From Antedon bifida (taxonomy: Eukaryota > Echinodermata > Crinoidea > Comatulida > Antedonidae): a DNA stretch of 64,000 nt. The notes below the pieces were generated by a model. That model was not told where the DNA came from. It searched no databases and worked only from the letters and a program-made list of their open reading frames with translations. Numbering within the stretch: the first letter of the stretch is position 1; each line of letters opens with the position of its first letter. Location: NCBI GenBank assembly GCA_963402885.1, contig OY727101.1, positions 16,344,417-16,408,416 of the forward strand, read 5' to 3'. This document shows positions 1-12,950 of the stretch, one piece after another. The position numbers and the translations under genes were made by a program.

Positions 1-326
1 ACATAATGGCAAGAAAGCTTCTAAGACAGCATTATACGACGAGGCCCGACTCTTTGGTGCTGTCTGAGTTAAATCCTGATGAGTTGTCTTAAGATAGCAT
101 CAGACATAGGTTTTAGGTAGTTGGGAGAACTTTAAACATTATTTTTTCTCCTGATGATACGACTCGTCTGGCATCATGGTACAACGATTTGGCCTTAATA
201 CTACAACTTATTCCCAAACGATAAGGTTGAATACAGGACTTGCGGCCTTTAGATTTTGACAGTTCTGAATTTTAATGAAAAGAATTATTTAAATGTGATT
301 ATAATGTCTCATATTTTTATTTGCAG
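1..326. other. Left-edge non-coding sequence, ending in an FRMD8 intron
   Basis: No exon is supported here. The stretch ends in a splice acceptor (TTTGCAG) that opens the first FRMD8 exon in the window, so at least its right part is FRMD8 intron. The first 250 bases are less AT-rich than the rest and may be an old repeat, but I could not assign them. Confidence 0.5.
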
Positions 327-3300
327 ATGAGCCATGTGTCTTTTTTCAACGAAATGCTTTCTATCCAAAACATAAAGAATTACAAGTCAGTAGTATTTTT
401 ATTAATTCCATTTTAATTAGATTTAAACCCCATGTTTTAGAACACCTCTATTTAAAGATTTATCTTTTGAGAACAAAAAATATTCTACCAAAACAAGATC
501 AATTAATGCATTGCATTTTACCTTTAATATCGTGTCATACAATTTTTTATTAAGGCACATTTTTATTGGTCCCAAAGGTGTCCCTTTAACAGAGGTTCTA
601 CATATCTATCCTGTTGGCTATTTTATATGCTTTAACGCTTTCTAATTTGTGTTTTTAATATAAAAAATTAGCTTTTTAAAATTACTTAGACTGCTGGCTA
701 ATCAACCATTTAATGCTATTCATGCAGCAAACGAGAAAACCAGATTGTTAGACTTTAAGAATATTTAATTTTAAAATATACATTATTTTCAATTTATATC
801 TTGACATTCACCTGTTTACTTTTAAATTGTTACTATGGCAACTGCAGGTGTTTTATTAATAAATAGCTAAGGTAAAAAACAACTGGCTGTTAGAAGATTT
901 TAATATATGCTTGTAAATAAAGTATAATGGGTTTATATTAACTAACAAAAACCAATTCAAAGTTACTTGCTATCAAAAATGTATTAATGTAAACCTTGAA
1001 TTGAATATTAACAAAACTCCTGCAGTTATTTATAATTACAATTTACTCATGTTTATACTGTGAATATAGAATAACATTAAATGTAAATGTTAACATCAAT
1101 TTAGTGATTGTATGTTTTGAATAATTTATATTTTGTACTGTACGAAGCTAAGGAATGGTGTAATGTTATCGTATGTTAAATTGATGATTGATGATTTCAT
1201 TCACAATTTAAGGCCTATTTAAACATTATTATTAAATTTATAGATTACAGATGAAAAAATATTAAGGCTACTGTTCTGCGAGGCCAAGGAACATGTTCTG
1301 GATGGTGTGTACGGATGTGAGAATGATGAATACGAATATTTAGCAGGCATATTAGCGTTTATCGAACATGGAAAATATGACTCAAAAAAACACACACCCA
1401 TCTTCCTTAGGTAATAGTACAAAATCTTCTGTCTTTTTCAAATGTTTAGGGATAGCATTAAATGCAGCATTCTATTTACAACATAACTAACAATTAATTG
1501 TGAGTTGTGATGAGAAAGTCCCTTGATAGCATCTATTTTTTGTTTGCAATCTATCCTGTGAATTATAATTGTATGTATATTGGAAATATAAATGATATGA
1601 TGATGTTTGGTAAAACGTACGACTGATTACATATTCTTAATAACACACTTGAATATTAAAGCTACCCTGGATATTGTTACCCTGGATGGTGCTACCCTGT
1701 AAAATTCTGCAGATTTATTTATGTGATCAATCCATTATATTTAATAGTTTTTGATGTTTTAAAAGCCTACTTCCATGCTTTTAAGAGGTTTTTATATCAA
1801 TAACTAACATGCATCAATTAATGTAGACATTTTAGCATATCCTTTATGTATGAAATTAGATTGAAATAGAATACACTTTTTAATCTAGCGATTTACTTTT
1901 TTTTTTACTATTTTTTTCTACTGTGTATATATAGTCATATTATTGTATACAAGCATCATGTGTGAAACACATGAGATGCTGTATCATAGAATTTTGCTAC
2001 TTTGATACTGGACAATTTTAGATACAGTACCGAGAATCTGCTATGTTATTAATGCATCACATTTCTTTTCTCTACTACGTACTACTGAATTATGTTTTGT
2101 AGTTTTATTCTAAAATTCTCTCACTAATATATAAAGTAAATGTTTTTTGAGTTGAGTGGTATGTGATTAAAAATCAAGATTTTTATCTTTCAATTTACAA
2201 AATCATCTTGTTTAGACACATTAAAATACTAAATTATTCTGGTTTTTTAAAATTTGTTTTCAGTTTATCTAGTGAAACCATCTTACCGTCACGGTTATGC
2301 AGACGAAGAAGTCAAAAGACGTCGCAAAGAGCAAGCCAGAAACTTTCCAAGTCGTTTGAAGTTGAGAACAGAGTATTAAGTCATTGGAAACAGGTGTCCT
2401 CAATAGTAAAATGCAAAGCAGACTGCCATAAGAGCTTCCTGGAATTCTTATGGAAAATGCCAATTTATGGGTATGTTTACTTTAATTCAAGTTATTCCGG
2501 ATTTTACAATACAAACAATACATCACACATGCTAGACCCGGGAAATTCCAACAGCGAACTCAATCACTTTTCATGAGACGTTCCATGGGACTGTGTTTAG
2601 TGTAAAGGAGCAGTATGGCTTTCTAATACAAAGAGGTATCAGACTAGCAAGGGAGAGGCAGTGGTTCGATTTCATATGTGTCATATTGCTTGTATCGATT
2701 CTTTACTCTCTTTACTATAATCATTGCCTTGTCCTTTGGATGGGGGGCTTTGGTCTTGTGTACTTACATTGCAAACATGTACATTAAAGGAATAGGTAGG
2801 GGTTGTTTCTCCATATTCTGAACATGGTCTTGGACTGTGCCCTGTGGGAGAACTACCTTTACTAATTTCCCTCTTAGTTTTTATTTTTTAGTGTTAGCAT
2901 TTTTAACAAATGGCAATATTAACAGTAGGTAATATTTTATTTTGCAGGAGTGTTTTTTTTACTGGTGAAATTGAACAAGCAAATGCTGGAAAAAGTATAG
3001 TTGGAAACAATCTTAAACTTGTGTACATTGGAATTAACAGAGATGGTGTCTACATCATGGACCTACGGAAGCAGGTGTGTATTAAACCATAATTAAAAAT
3101 AATTCAATTAAAAATCAATATATTGAAGACGTTAAAAAGCTTATTGAAATCTTGAGTTATCTGAATCTTTATATTAAACAACATGCCCTCTGTCTATCTT
3201 TGGATTTTTCAAAGTATTTAACTCTTTAAAATTGGGTGCTCAATTTATTTATTTTTTATTCTGCATTTCATTTGTTTTTACAGGAACTTCTCTTGGGTCT

Positions 3301-6300
3301 ATTATATGATGACTTATCTTGGGAATACACTGACCAGAATCCAAACGATGAGAAGTCCCTACCATGTATATGGCTTGAATTTGACGCCACGGAAGGCAGC
3401 AAAAAGGTTTCAAAATTATTACGAATATACTCTAAACAAGTAAGTATGAACATCATTTTATTTTTTTAAATGGTAGTAGTTTAAAAGTAAAGGTGAATCC
3501 CTCCTTTGGCCATAAGTGTTCACTTTCCTATGAAACAAACATGGGATGTATATACTGTACACTTTTATGGGTCCCGAAGGTGTCCCCTAATAGGCGTTCT
3601 ACAGTACTCTATAAGGGTGGTTGGAGTGGTGTTGGTGGTTATTGTACTTTCCTACTAATCCTAGTGTCCTAAGTTCAAATCCTGTCTAGGTGTCAATTGC
3701 GATAGACAATATAATAGAACAATCGTCTATAATATTTTATTGCAATGATTTTTAGGCTCCTATGATGAATGGCATGATACAAGCATGCATAGTGGAACTG
3801 AACAATCAAGACAAAGAAAGTCTAACACCTCGACCGTAAGTTAATTTCATAAAAACACATATAATTTTACATTTAAAACCTTGACCTGATACCCATTGAT
3901 GGCAAAATACATAATAAAAATGATTAATATATTTGGATAACAATATAAGTACTACTGTACTGTACTAAATATAAATAATCTACACAATTTAACTAATAAC
4001 TGATAAGTGCACTGCTTTTTCATGTGGCGTCCAATGCTAAATACACATCTTTCCATGTTTGCTGTGAATAACATTAACTATAAATAGATTGAATAATAGA
4101 TTCGTATTGTATTTTATCTAATAATGTATTAACTATGTAAATTGTTTTTAGTGTGCCATTATCTGTTTAATGTGTGTTTAGTAGTATCAGTAGCAGTATG
4201 TCTTCCTTTGTCCTCTTATCTTAACCCTTTTCCTTCCTCTCTTATGTGTCATTCTTAAAAGTTTAATCATAATTATTTCAAAATTTCAAAAATTAACAAT
4301 TGGACTAAAATTTGTTCATTTAATTTTGATGAGTCAATTTTCTTTGTTCATTTGGTATACCATTATTGTAGAGAATGATTGCAATGCATACTAGTAAATT
4401 TAATATTTTGTCCCTAATAATAGTTATTGTATTATCTATTGTATTTGTTCTTGATGTGTTTATTTCGTTTTGTGTTCATTAACATTACTTCATGCCTTTA
4501 GACACAATACTGTAGAAAGCAGTGATCTTGGTGTCGTAGAGGGTCCGTGTACCGGGATCGACAGGTACGGGTTTCATATTCATTATTCAAATTGCACCTC
4601 TAAATATCTTATCTTTTTCACCAAAGTTTCATTTTTTACACATTTTGCTGGTTTTGTGGGTAGATTTTTACAATTTGAAATTGTGTTGGTTTAATCATCA
4701 TGTTATATTTATAATATTTCAAGGATGTATATTATGAGTCATACATATATTACATTTCTTTGATTTTAACAGCACAAAAGAATAAATTACTTTTTTTCCT
4801 CAATTTTTTTTCTAATTTTACATTCTAACTTTTCTCATTGTCATCCTAAATTCTCCTAAAAGTCATGTCACAAATAACATTATTATAAACATTTTAGTAG
4901 AAAAAAATGGTAGAAAATAGCCTTTTTTACAATTTATATAATACTGTAATGACATTAGTAAATAAATTAGTCCCATACATTGTATCGTAGACTAAACGAC
5001 AAAGATTTTAAAGAAATACCTTTGGATGACGAGGAAGAAAGTGTAGAAAACGGTTTTGAAAGTCCAGAACAAGATAAAATAGAGTTAATAGAAAGCAAAC
5101 AAGATTTGAAAAATGGGAAAAAATTCAGACTTTCGTCTGCTCCTGATTGTATAGAGAGGTATCCCATCATGCACAAAATGTCATGCTCTGATGCATAATG
5201 GCATGCTTCAGTGAACATCCTATGCTTGAACGAATGTCTTGAATAAGCATGGATTTATCATTACCTAATACCTGTAAACATTTTTTACTTTACATAATTC
5301 TATTTTATAAAATTATTCTAATAGCATTTTCACATTTGAAAGAAAAAATATTAAAAGAAAATAATGTTTATTATCGTAAAAATGTTCTTTGCTTTTATGG
5401 TTGTTTACTTTACTTCTCTGCGAATCCGTTTGTTTACTACTGCATGTGTGCATCTTATCCCGCATGTGATGCATTTGGTGGTTAACATGCTTATCCTTAT
5501 AATGTTAGAGTCCAGGGTTTGAGTCAAACTTCGGTTTACACTATTATATATGTTCTATTTTCTATATTTTCTCAGTTTTATATTGGCAAAAATGCCTGCC
5601 AAATTATTTTTTTTTGTAATTTACCTATTTGGTCAAAGCTTTATTTTTAAAAGTTTCATTTGAGCAGATAAGGAGTATTTTTTGTATTAATATTTTTTAT
5701 ATTAGTTTAAAACAATTTTTTAACATATTTTAGTCAATAATAATTATATTATTATGATAGATGGATATGACAATGGAAATTAACTATGCCAAATTTGTTT
5801 TGTTATAACTTGAATTTTAAATAGATTACATCTAAACACTTATAACTATGTCATTTTTGTAATTGATTAATTGAACATTCAGTAACATTTTAATAACTTT
5901 ATTTTAACAATAACATTTGTATTAATATATAATTTTTCTTTGCTTTTGCTGTTTGTCTAACCTTCGACCTCTTAGGTCTGAACATGATACACTTGAACGA
6001 GTAGCATGTGGTTTGACGTCAACCATATCCAGGTAGGGACGTACTAACAGCTACAATTTTGTTAAATAATAGTACATTAAAATGCCCGAAAGGGGGCATA
6101 AATAAATTTAATATTTTGCCATCTAAAATATGACCATCAGTATCTACTAATACCATAGAGATATCTCTATGCTAATACACATGCAAGTTTCTGCTGTACT
6201 ATTTTGAAATATTTTCTTTTTATTCATTAACAGAGATTATATTCAGATTTTAATCATACCAATTCTTTGAGGGGATATTTCATGCTTTCTTTCATTTTAA

Positions 6301-7352
6301 TATAATACACGATTAGTATTATTAATATAATACACGATTAGTATTATATTAATTATATTTACTTCTTTAAACTAATATCTATTTCATTGTATTATTTTCA
6401 GAACCAGGTCTACAACAGTGCAAGCAAGGTCTGCTCCTCATCGTATAGGCCATGACACCGTGGATGGCGCAGGCATTGCAAGGTGAGTTTGGGTTTGGGA
6501 GAAAACAAAGAACAAATATTTTTTTCCTTTACGTTACTGCAAACATTTGTGAAATGTACAGTTGACATCTTTCAACCAATAAATTGGTACATACCTCAAT
6601 GAATAGAGGACATATTACCAGTTAACCTTTGAGACACTCCTATTCAGAGGACACCCCTATTAGGGGGACACTGTCCTGTGAAACAAACTAGGAGCAATAT
6701 AGTTTTAACAATACAGCCAACCCCAGTTCAGGGGACACTCCTATTAAAGACCGACAGTTGTTCATGTTGTGTGTGGTGAGTTTAATGACTGTGATTTAAT
6801 TATATTAGTTGATGAGTTTTTTTACTTAATTTATAATTGAACTAAACTACTCAATATTTCTATATTTTACTAAAAATTATTTTTTCAGAGCAAAGTCACT
6901 GGATGGAAGAAGCAGAGGTATGTAGTATCAATTTATATACAAACTGTATCCTTATCTCCTAAAATATATCGTATAGGGTCAACCAGTTTTTTCCGGTCCA
7001 TCACCTCTCGTACCAATAGATTCCGTAATATAATATTAAATTTGTTTTAATTTCTTTCTTTTTATAGCTTACATGACACTGCCATCAAGAAAGCCAAAAG
7101 TGACATTGTGCAAGAAAATGGATAAACTTTGTCTTTCAACATTCTCAGAAACAGGTAAGGATCATCGTGTTCATATATGGGCTCATCACATTTTTTTGTA
7201 CAAAGATTTGAATAATAACAACTTGGTGTGAATCAGATATTTTCTACAAAAGACTACATTAGTATTTTTTTTTCTATTTTTCAGGTGATTTAATCACTAA
7301 AAAAACTAAGTTGAGCCGCCCTTTCTCAATGACTGGTATTTTTAAATTGTAA
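327..7352 (+). CDS. FRMD8: FERM domain-containing protein 8 (FRMD8/iTAP), 5' end outside window
   Basis: FERM adaptor that in mammals binds iRhoms and stabilises the iRhom-ADAM17 sheddase at the cell surface; it is also known as Bili, a Wnt co-receptor binder. Thirteen phase-consistent exons: 327-385, 1244-1410, 2264-2470, 2948-3074, 3284-3439, 3756-3835, 4502-4564, 4991-5158, 5976-6032, 6402-6482, 6889-6917 (29 bp), 7068-7154, 7285-7352, giving 448 residues to a TAA stop. Matches to human FRMD8 that I recall include FQRNAFYPKHKELQ then LRLLFCEAKEHVL in the F2 lobe, FFTGEIEQ and LWLEFD-type strands (here IWLEFDATEG), and LLRIYSKQ in F3. The tail is Ser/Arg-rich and keeps an SRKPK-like stretch before the end. 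The N-terminal F1 lobe lies to the left of the window. Exons 7-11 code a tail I cannot align well. Orthology is strong. Confidence 0.93.
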
Positions 7353-7515
7353 AGTTTTTTGCGGTGTCAGTACACAGTGTTTATATGATGATTTTACAAG
7401 TAACCTGTTTATTGTGGCCTTTCTGAAGATTTTGTCATATAATAATGCAATGGATGCTATGCAGAATACAAATAGCTCATTCACTGCCATGCTGATAAAT
7501 TGTGTGGTCAAAAAC

Positions 7516-7521
7516 AATAAA
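7516..7521 (+). terminator. Candidate FRMD8 poly(A) signal
   Basis: AATAAA lies 164 bp after the FRMD8 stop codon on the same strand. It is the first canonical signal after the stop that I noticed and is the likely 3'-end processing site. Confidence 0.5.
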
Positions 7522-7730
7522 GGTTGAAATATAGTCTAACAGTGACATGAACTGACTGAAGAATAAGACTAATTTAGCAGAGGTATGAGTGGACCAAAAT
7601 AGAGAAGGTAGCTTTGTATGCCAGGGATTCTCTGTATACAAAGTAAACAGCAGCGATCTTAGGTATTCCATCAAGCATAACATACCACAGAAATTAAATG
7701 TTACAGAGGATCAAATTGAGGAACCGAAGA

Positions 7731-7974
7731 AGTGGAGTTGTGGCTTGGTGGTTATGATGCTTGGCTACCACTCCAAAGGTCCTGGGTTCAAGTCCCGTTA
7801 CATGTCGGGATTTTTTCTAAGGATAAAATTACAACTCCACTCCCAAAGACTTGTAATAAGACTTTGTTTATGTAAAGCATCTTGTGTATATGTTTGTCTT
7901 GTGAACCTATGAGGGTCCCTAATGATCAGCAATTGCTGGATATATCGCCCTCATTAAATATGGTTTAAAAAAAA
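7731..7974 (+). mobile_element. tRNA-derived SINE, family A, copy 1 (full)
   Basis: The head looks like a tRNA promoter: an A-box-like TGGCTTGGTGG and a B-box-like GGTTCAAGTCC. A conserved body follows, with GGGTCCCTAATGATCAGCAA near the end and a GGTTTAAAAAAA tail. A second full copy lies at 16584-16826, and partial copies at 15022, 24230, 37786 and 42140. Confidence 0.85.
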
Positions 7975-8525
7975 CTATGAAAAGATGAATTGGAAGCTCT
8001 AGTATGAAGATAGTGGGCACAATAGTTTGTAGCTGCCAAAAAGATACCTTTCCCTTGAAAGGAATGGCAAGCAATCTTTGTACTTTATCTATAATTTTTA
8101 AAATGTTGGCAAATTCTGTGATACCGTGTCACATATATATCACATGTGACACCTATGTCATAAGCCTACCTTAACATAATACAGGTACCACATTTACATA
8201 TACGGATACATATGCGACACTGTATTACAGAAATTGCCTATTATTACTGGACATATTTTAATGCCATATATGGAGATACAGTAGAGGGAGTCAGGTAGAA
8301 ATCTTGGGTACACAGTAGGATCCATCCATAGTTTAGAAGAAATCTTGAAATGACACTCAATGAAAATAATCCATTCATGAATGAATTGAAGATTTGTTTG
8401 TTAATATAAGAAGACATCTTAAAAGTAAGGTGTTAAAAATGTGGAATATTGTTCAAAGTGGCATGGTAGATATGAATTGCAATATTAATGTACATTACAT
8501 GTATACAAATACATCATTTTATAAC
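7975..8525. other. Intergenic, nothing recognised
   Basis: AT-rich spacer with some short repeats of TGTGACA type near 8130-8210. No exon with credible splice signals was seen on either strand. Confidence 0.5.
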
Positions 8526-8650
8526 AGTTTAGTCATTGTTGATATAAAGTACAGTACACCACGTATATATATTGTTCTGAAGAGAACTGTTGAGTTTCTC
8601 GATGTTTCGATCAATATACTTTGATCATCCTCAGGAGTTTAGTCATTGTT
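8526..8650 (-). mobile_element. Short insert with hammerhead-like core, flanked by 15-bp target duplication
   Basis: A 95-bp insert (8541-8635) is bracketed by identical copies of AGTTTAGTCATTGTT at 8526-8540 and 8636-8650. On the minus strand it reads CTGAGGA (8634-8628), then GATC, a loop and GATC (8626-8609), then GAAAC (8608-8604). This is the order CUGANGA, stem II, GAAA of a hammerhead ribozyme core. Penelope-like retroelements and retrozymes are known to carry such motifs, so a truncated copy of one is the likeliest reading. Cleavage is not shown. Confidence 0.55.
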
Positions 8651-10180
8651 ATTATCTATGGGACCAATACAAAATATGATTTTGCAGTATAGGACATTTT
8701 ATAAGACATTTAATAATAAGACTTCAAATGTCATTTAACATCTGTAATTTGCATAATTGAATATATTTTTTTAAATAAAATATTCATTAAACTTATTTTA
8801 AAAATTAAAAAAACTAAATATTCATTTGATGTTTAACATTATATGTATATATTAGCATGTGGAAATAGAATAATTTTTAAAATTTAAAGATTTACATTTA
8901 CAAGTGTATTTTTTAGGAGACTCAAAAGGATAAGTTGAAAATATATATTTTGTTATCAATTTGCAGTTTCAACCGTAATCCCATAACCCACCAAATTTTG
9001 AAGAACAAAATATTGAAAATTAATGTTTATAATATTATTTAATTGATAGTTATTTTTGGCATTTGCAGGTTTATGATGTATTATAATCTAGTGTTTATTG
9101 TTTGCCAAAGATTTTTTTTACATAAGAGAAGGAAATGAAAATTGTATGGGAGATAAAAATATAATATACTCTGTCTTGATAAGCATCTTAAACGCTAGGC
9201 TACTACCTAGGCCTCTAGCATGGCCGTGCTTCTTTTCGTACTTTAAACAACTGCTTGGGCCTAACTAAGCCTAAGCCTTGCCTAGGCCAATTTTCAAAAC
9301 GATTACGGAAAAGTACTTACCACGATTGTGTGGCCAATCTCATACCAAAACATCTTCCTTTTGTATTTCTTTTAAAATCCTTACTTTTGTTTTTCATAAA
9401 ACAGAATTATTTCTTCTTAGAATATCAGAGTTGGTCTTCCTTTCGTCATGTTTGTCAATGAACGAAATGGCGGCTTCTCAATTATCAAAAAAACTTTGAT
9501 TATAGTCTGGCGATTGCTCATTGAGTACTCTCTTCTGATTGGACGGATCTTTACCAAACGTCAGTACTTTGCTCTACGTTTAATGGTGATAGAGTTTTTT
9601 TCCAACCAATTATAATCCACTATTTATCCTTAATTTTTAAGGTTTAAATGTTTTTGTGGACTTAAAATGTGTAACGACATTTTAAAAATGTCCTTTTTCC
9701 TTTTTGCTGCCTTTGTGTGCTCATATAATTTACACTCATAACTACATTTCATACATTCAATAGGTTGTAAAAAGCTATAATATATGTATCAAGGACCAAG
9801 TATTGCTTATTATCCTGTATAATATTGTACGCAATTGGTAGACGACACGTTTGTCGTTCCGTGTACTCCACTTACTTAAAGTTAACTTAATTTTGTAATA
9901 GACGTAAAAATATATAACACACTGGTCGAAAATAGTTGTGTGCTTTCTGTCTCTTAGTGTGTAACTACGATAGGTGTTTTTAGATCATATTATTTTTTTC
10001 AATTTTTACAAATATTGATGAATTTATAGTTGTATAATATAAAAGACTCGTTTTCCTTCTATCTTTGTGCAATTCAACAATTAAAAATGTAACGTAAATT
10101 TATATATTTTGAATTTTTGTGTAAATGTTATTGAGTCCGCATCGCGATATTTCAAAGAAGGAATGTACATAGCACCACTT
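8651..10180. other. Intergenic, nothing recognised
   Basis: AT-rich spacer. There is a GGCCTA-rich patch at 9190-9290 and an AATGGCGGC at about 9465, but the reading frame there closes after 11 codons. No coding exon is supported. Confidence 0.5.
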
Positions 10181-10265
10181 AACTACGAAGTGAACACTTG
10201 AATCATTTCCAACTAAAACTTCGTTCCCACTGGAGACGCAACCCAACATTTGTTTTAAAGTACTC
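10181..10265 (+). mobile_element. Left part of a GGTTCCCACT-type MITE
   Basis: About 10190-10245 matches the sequence at 12245-12305, including the motif CCCACTGGAGACGCAACCCA at 10226. It is therefore one end of the second MITE family seen at 12280, 12815 and 18791. The other end is missing; the 21-bp minisatellite follows directly. Confidence 0.5.
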
Positions 10266-10540
10266 GCGCGAACGCATTCAAAATGTTGGCGCGAACGCAT
10301 TCAAGGTTGGCGCGAACGGATTCAAGGTTGACGCGAACGCATTCAAGGTTGGCGCGAACGCATTCAAGGTTGGCGCGAACGCATTCAAGGCTGGCGCGAA
10401 CGCATTCAAGGTTGGCGCAAACGCATTCAATGTTGACGCGAACGCATTCAAGGTTGGCGCAAACGCATTTAAGGTTGGCGCGAACGCATTCAATGTTGGC
10501 GCGAACGCATTCAATGTTGGCGCGAACGCATTCAATTCAT
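10266..10540. repeat. 21-bp minisatellite, about 12-13 units
   Basis: Tandem array of the unit GTTGGCGCGAACGCATTCAA plus one base (G or T), with scattered single-base changes. The unit length of 21 is a multiple of three, so several frames stay open on both strands (for example VGANAFK repeats), but there is no splice or start context that makes them a gene. The unit is GC-richer than its surroundings. Confidence 0.9.
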
Positions 10541-10840
10541 ATAGTTTCACTACCGAGCAAAAAAGTTTTAGGCCTACAGTATTACTACCAAGCCACCATT
10601 ATTAAACCATGTTCTCATTCGTCATAATTTGTTACAAAGTGGTCTAGGTGTGACATTGTTAAATGTTGTCTCTGTGGTTATTCACCCAACTGTGTCAATC
10701 GATTCAAATCGATAATGTTTGAAAAGATAAACTCAATATTGACTAAATAAATCCTCAACGATTTAGATAAATCAAAAACTTGTCATCACAGTCGTACACT
10801 GTTATTTTAAATATACTAAGCGTCGGGTGTAATATTCAAA

Positions 10841-11862
10841 ATGAGGACCTTTTTAATAAGCCTGTCTCTGCTTTTCGGTACTCTACTGATGGTAAGATTA
10901 TTTACCTTTTGTTATATAAATTGTTATTTGTTAGTTTTCCTAATGTGCATATTACTTTAAAGATCTGCTCTACGTGCACATCATCCTATGGTTTTCCTCC
11001 TTCTGATTGTGTATGTTTTTGTATGTGGAAATAACTTAATCTGAACATACTCATTTACAGTTACTAAGTAAATTACGTAGGCCTACACCGTTTAATTTTT
11101 TAAATTGATCAAAATGTATAACCAATTATTATAAGTAGCACAATGTTTTCACTTCTAGGAATATTGTGTTTCATTAAAAAGTTAAAATGGACGAAAAACA
11201 TTTAAAATTCATTAATATATATTTTTAAGAACAAATTTAGTTTTGGATTTCATAATGCACTGAATAACAGAGCGTAAGTTACCAATTTCAATCCAAAAAG
11301 CATTGTATTTAGTACATTTTAGATTGAAGTAGCAAGATTTACATATTAGATACAGGTTAATAAAAAAAACGATTAACATTTTCAAAAACAAACGGTTCCT
11401 TGATTTTATAGTTTAAGTTAAGGCATAATTTTCTTTCTTTTTGAAAATTTATATTTCATAATAATTCAGAGTAAAACCACTATTTATTGAAATTTAATTG
11501 CAATTAATAGTATACCTAATATTATTTTGAATTATATTGTGAGTTTAAAAATGGCCCTTCATGCAGGTTAACACTCTCCCACCTCCCATATTCTTTTTTT
11601 AAATGTATATAACTACTTTAACTATAACTAGGCCTACGTACTAATTTTAATCTAACAGGTTAGAAGAGTTGAAAGTCTAACGGTTGAAGAAGAAGCTGCC
11701 AACCAGGCATGTGAACCCTTTCTCGGAATTCCATGTGAATCGTCAACCGAATGTGGCGGCAGCGAATGTGACCAACTTCAATGTGTCAATTACCATTGTT
11801 CGCCGTCTCCAATAGGAATTGGAGGTGCCGATGGTGAGGAGACGGATGATGATGATGAATAA
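10841..11862 (+). CDS. Small secreted six-cysteine protein (gene A)
   Basis: I do not recognise this as a named family. Two exons: 10841-10891 (51 bp) and 11659-11862, joined in phase 0 by GT-AG, give 84 residues. Exon 1 is exactly a signal peptide (MRTFLISLSLLFGTLLM). The mature part is short and acidic with one cysteine module: C-x6-C-x5-C-x3-C-x4-C-x4-C, ending in a DDDDE tail. It shares this module, the 17-codon signal exon and the phase-0 intron with gene B at 14266-16964, which is convergent with it. The two look like diverged tandem duplicates. Likely extracellular; six cysteines would allow three disulfides. Function unknown. Confidence 0.75.
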
Positions 11863-12279
11863 AGTAACCAAGTGAAAGAAATTGTGCCAAGGCCTAGCAA
11901 AAGACTGTAAATAAGGCCTATGTGTTAATAACTACACGACGTAGAATTTAAATGGGTGAAGGGATCATCAAACAAAATAGACTCAATTTTTCGTGCATTT
12001 AACTCTTCTTTAAACTACACCCTTATTATGTTAAATACATCTCACGCAAAGATGATGATGGCATTCCAGCATGGAAAGTACGCCTCGATCACAAAAATTC
12101 ACCAATATTATCAGTAGGCTTACCATAGGTTGACATGAATGGATGTTAGGCCTAATGTATACACCTAATTAAATCAGCAGGAAAATTTATTATCTTGTAA
12201 AATTGACATTAGGACCTATGTTAAGAACTTATTATCAAAACGGTAACAAAGTGAATACTTGAATCGTAACCAAATACTT
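11863..12279. other. 3' flank of gene A, nothing recognised
   Basis: AT-rich sequence with no further exon seen. The right end, 12245-12279, is shared with 10190-10220 and belongs to, or flanks, the MITE that follows. Confidence 0.4.
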
Positions 12280-12434
12280 GGTTCTCACTAGAGACGCAAC
12301 ACAAGGACGTAGACGCAACGCAAGTGAGTTGACCAATCACGAGAGACAGTTCAGATGATCCATCACTTGTCATTGGTCATATCATAATTACTCTGCGCTT
12401 ACGTGATCGTTGCGTTAAATATCTAGTGGGAACC
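12280..12434. mobile_element. MITE family 2 (GGTTCTCACT ends), complete copy
   Basis: Inverted ends GGTTCTCACTAGAGACGCAA and TAGTGGGAACC bracket about 155 bp. Inside is a smaller mirrored pair, ACCAATCAC and CATTGGT. The same architecture recurs at 12815 and 18791. No transposase is present. Confidence 0.7.
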
Positions 12435-12654
12435 AGGACGCACCAATCGTATTATAATCTTAATTTAAAGGTATGAAATAGGCCTATTATGTATAGTTAC
12501 AAATTATGTATCATAATGTACGGTTATTCATATGATTTAAAAATGTTCAACTCAGAAAGGCGTTTACTGAAATGTAACCACTTATATTAGATAAACATTG
12601 GGAATAAATGTTATTTTTCCGAAATATCCTTCTGAGTATTGTTTTATTAAGCAA

Positions 12655-12765
12655 GTTTATACATCAATTAGACCAATCATGACGCGATGGATCATCATCC
12701 TTGCGTTACGTCTTAAGACCAATTTACACAGACGTAACGATAATAAAAATATAGAGTCTCTGTTA
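12655..12765. mobile_element. MITE family 2, rearranged fragment
   Basis: Contains GACCAATCATGACGCGATGG and CTTGCGTTACGTCTTAAGAC, which match the internal parts of the neighbouring family-2 copies, without clear ends. Confidence 0.4.
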
Positions 12766-12814
12766 TTCTTTACGACCACAACGCGGAGCGGACGGGCGGT
12801 TTCTGCTAAAGCTT

Positions 12815-12950
12815 GGTTTCCACTAGGACGTAACGCAAGGACGTAAACGCAAGCGTGGACCAATGAAAAGCAACAGTTCGAATAATACATCGCTTGTGAT
12901 TGGTCAACGCACTTACGTTGCGTTACGTCCTTGTGTTGCGTCTCTAGTTA
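12815..12950. mobile_element. MITE family 2, second copy
   Basis: Starts GGTTTCCACTAGGACGTAAC and ends TTGCGTCTCTAG, with the internal GGACCAATGA / TGATTGGTC pair of the family. The right terminus is degraded into TAGTTAG repeats. Confidence 0.6.

Noticed and set aside
1-326. Possible upstream FRMD8 coding exon or transposon gene fragment at the left edge
   Set aside because: No frame encodes recognisable F1-lobe sequence, and too little is present to identify a repeat.
7731-7974. A functional tRNA gene
   Set aside because: A- and B-box-like motifs are present, but there is no cloverleaf, and the long conserved body with an A-rich tail identifies a SINE.
9255-9499. Two overlapping plus-strand frames near AATGGCGGC
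   Set aside because: No conserved protein, no splice context, and the ATGGCGGC frame ends after 11 codons.
10198-10627. Open frames on both strands across the 21-bp minisatellite (VGANAFK and LARTHSR repeats)
   Set aside because: Unit length is a multiple of three, so frames stay open by construction. No signal peptide, splice sites or conserved flanks.
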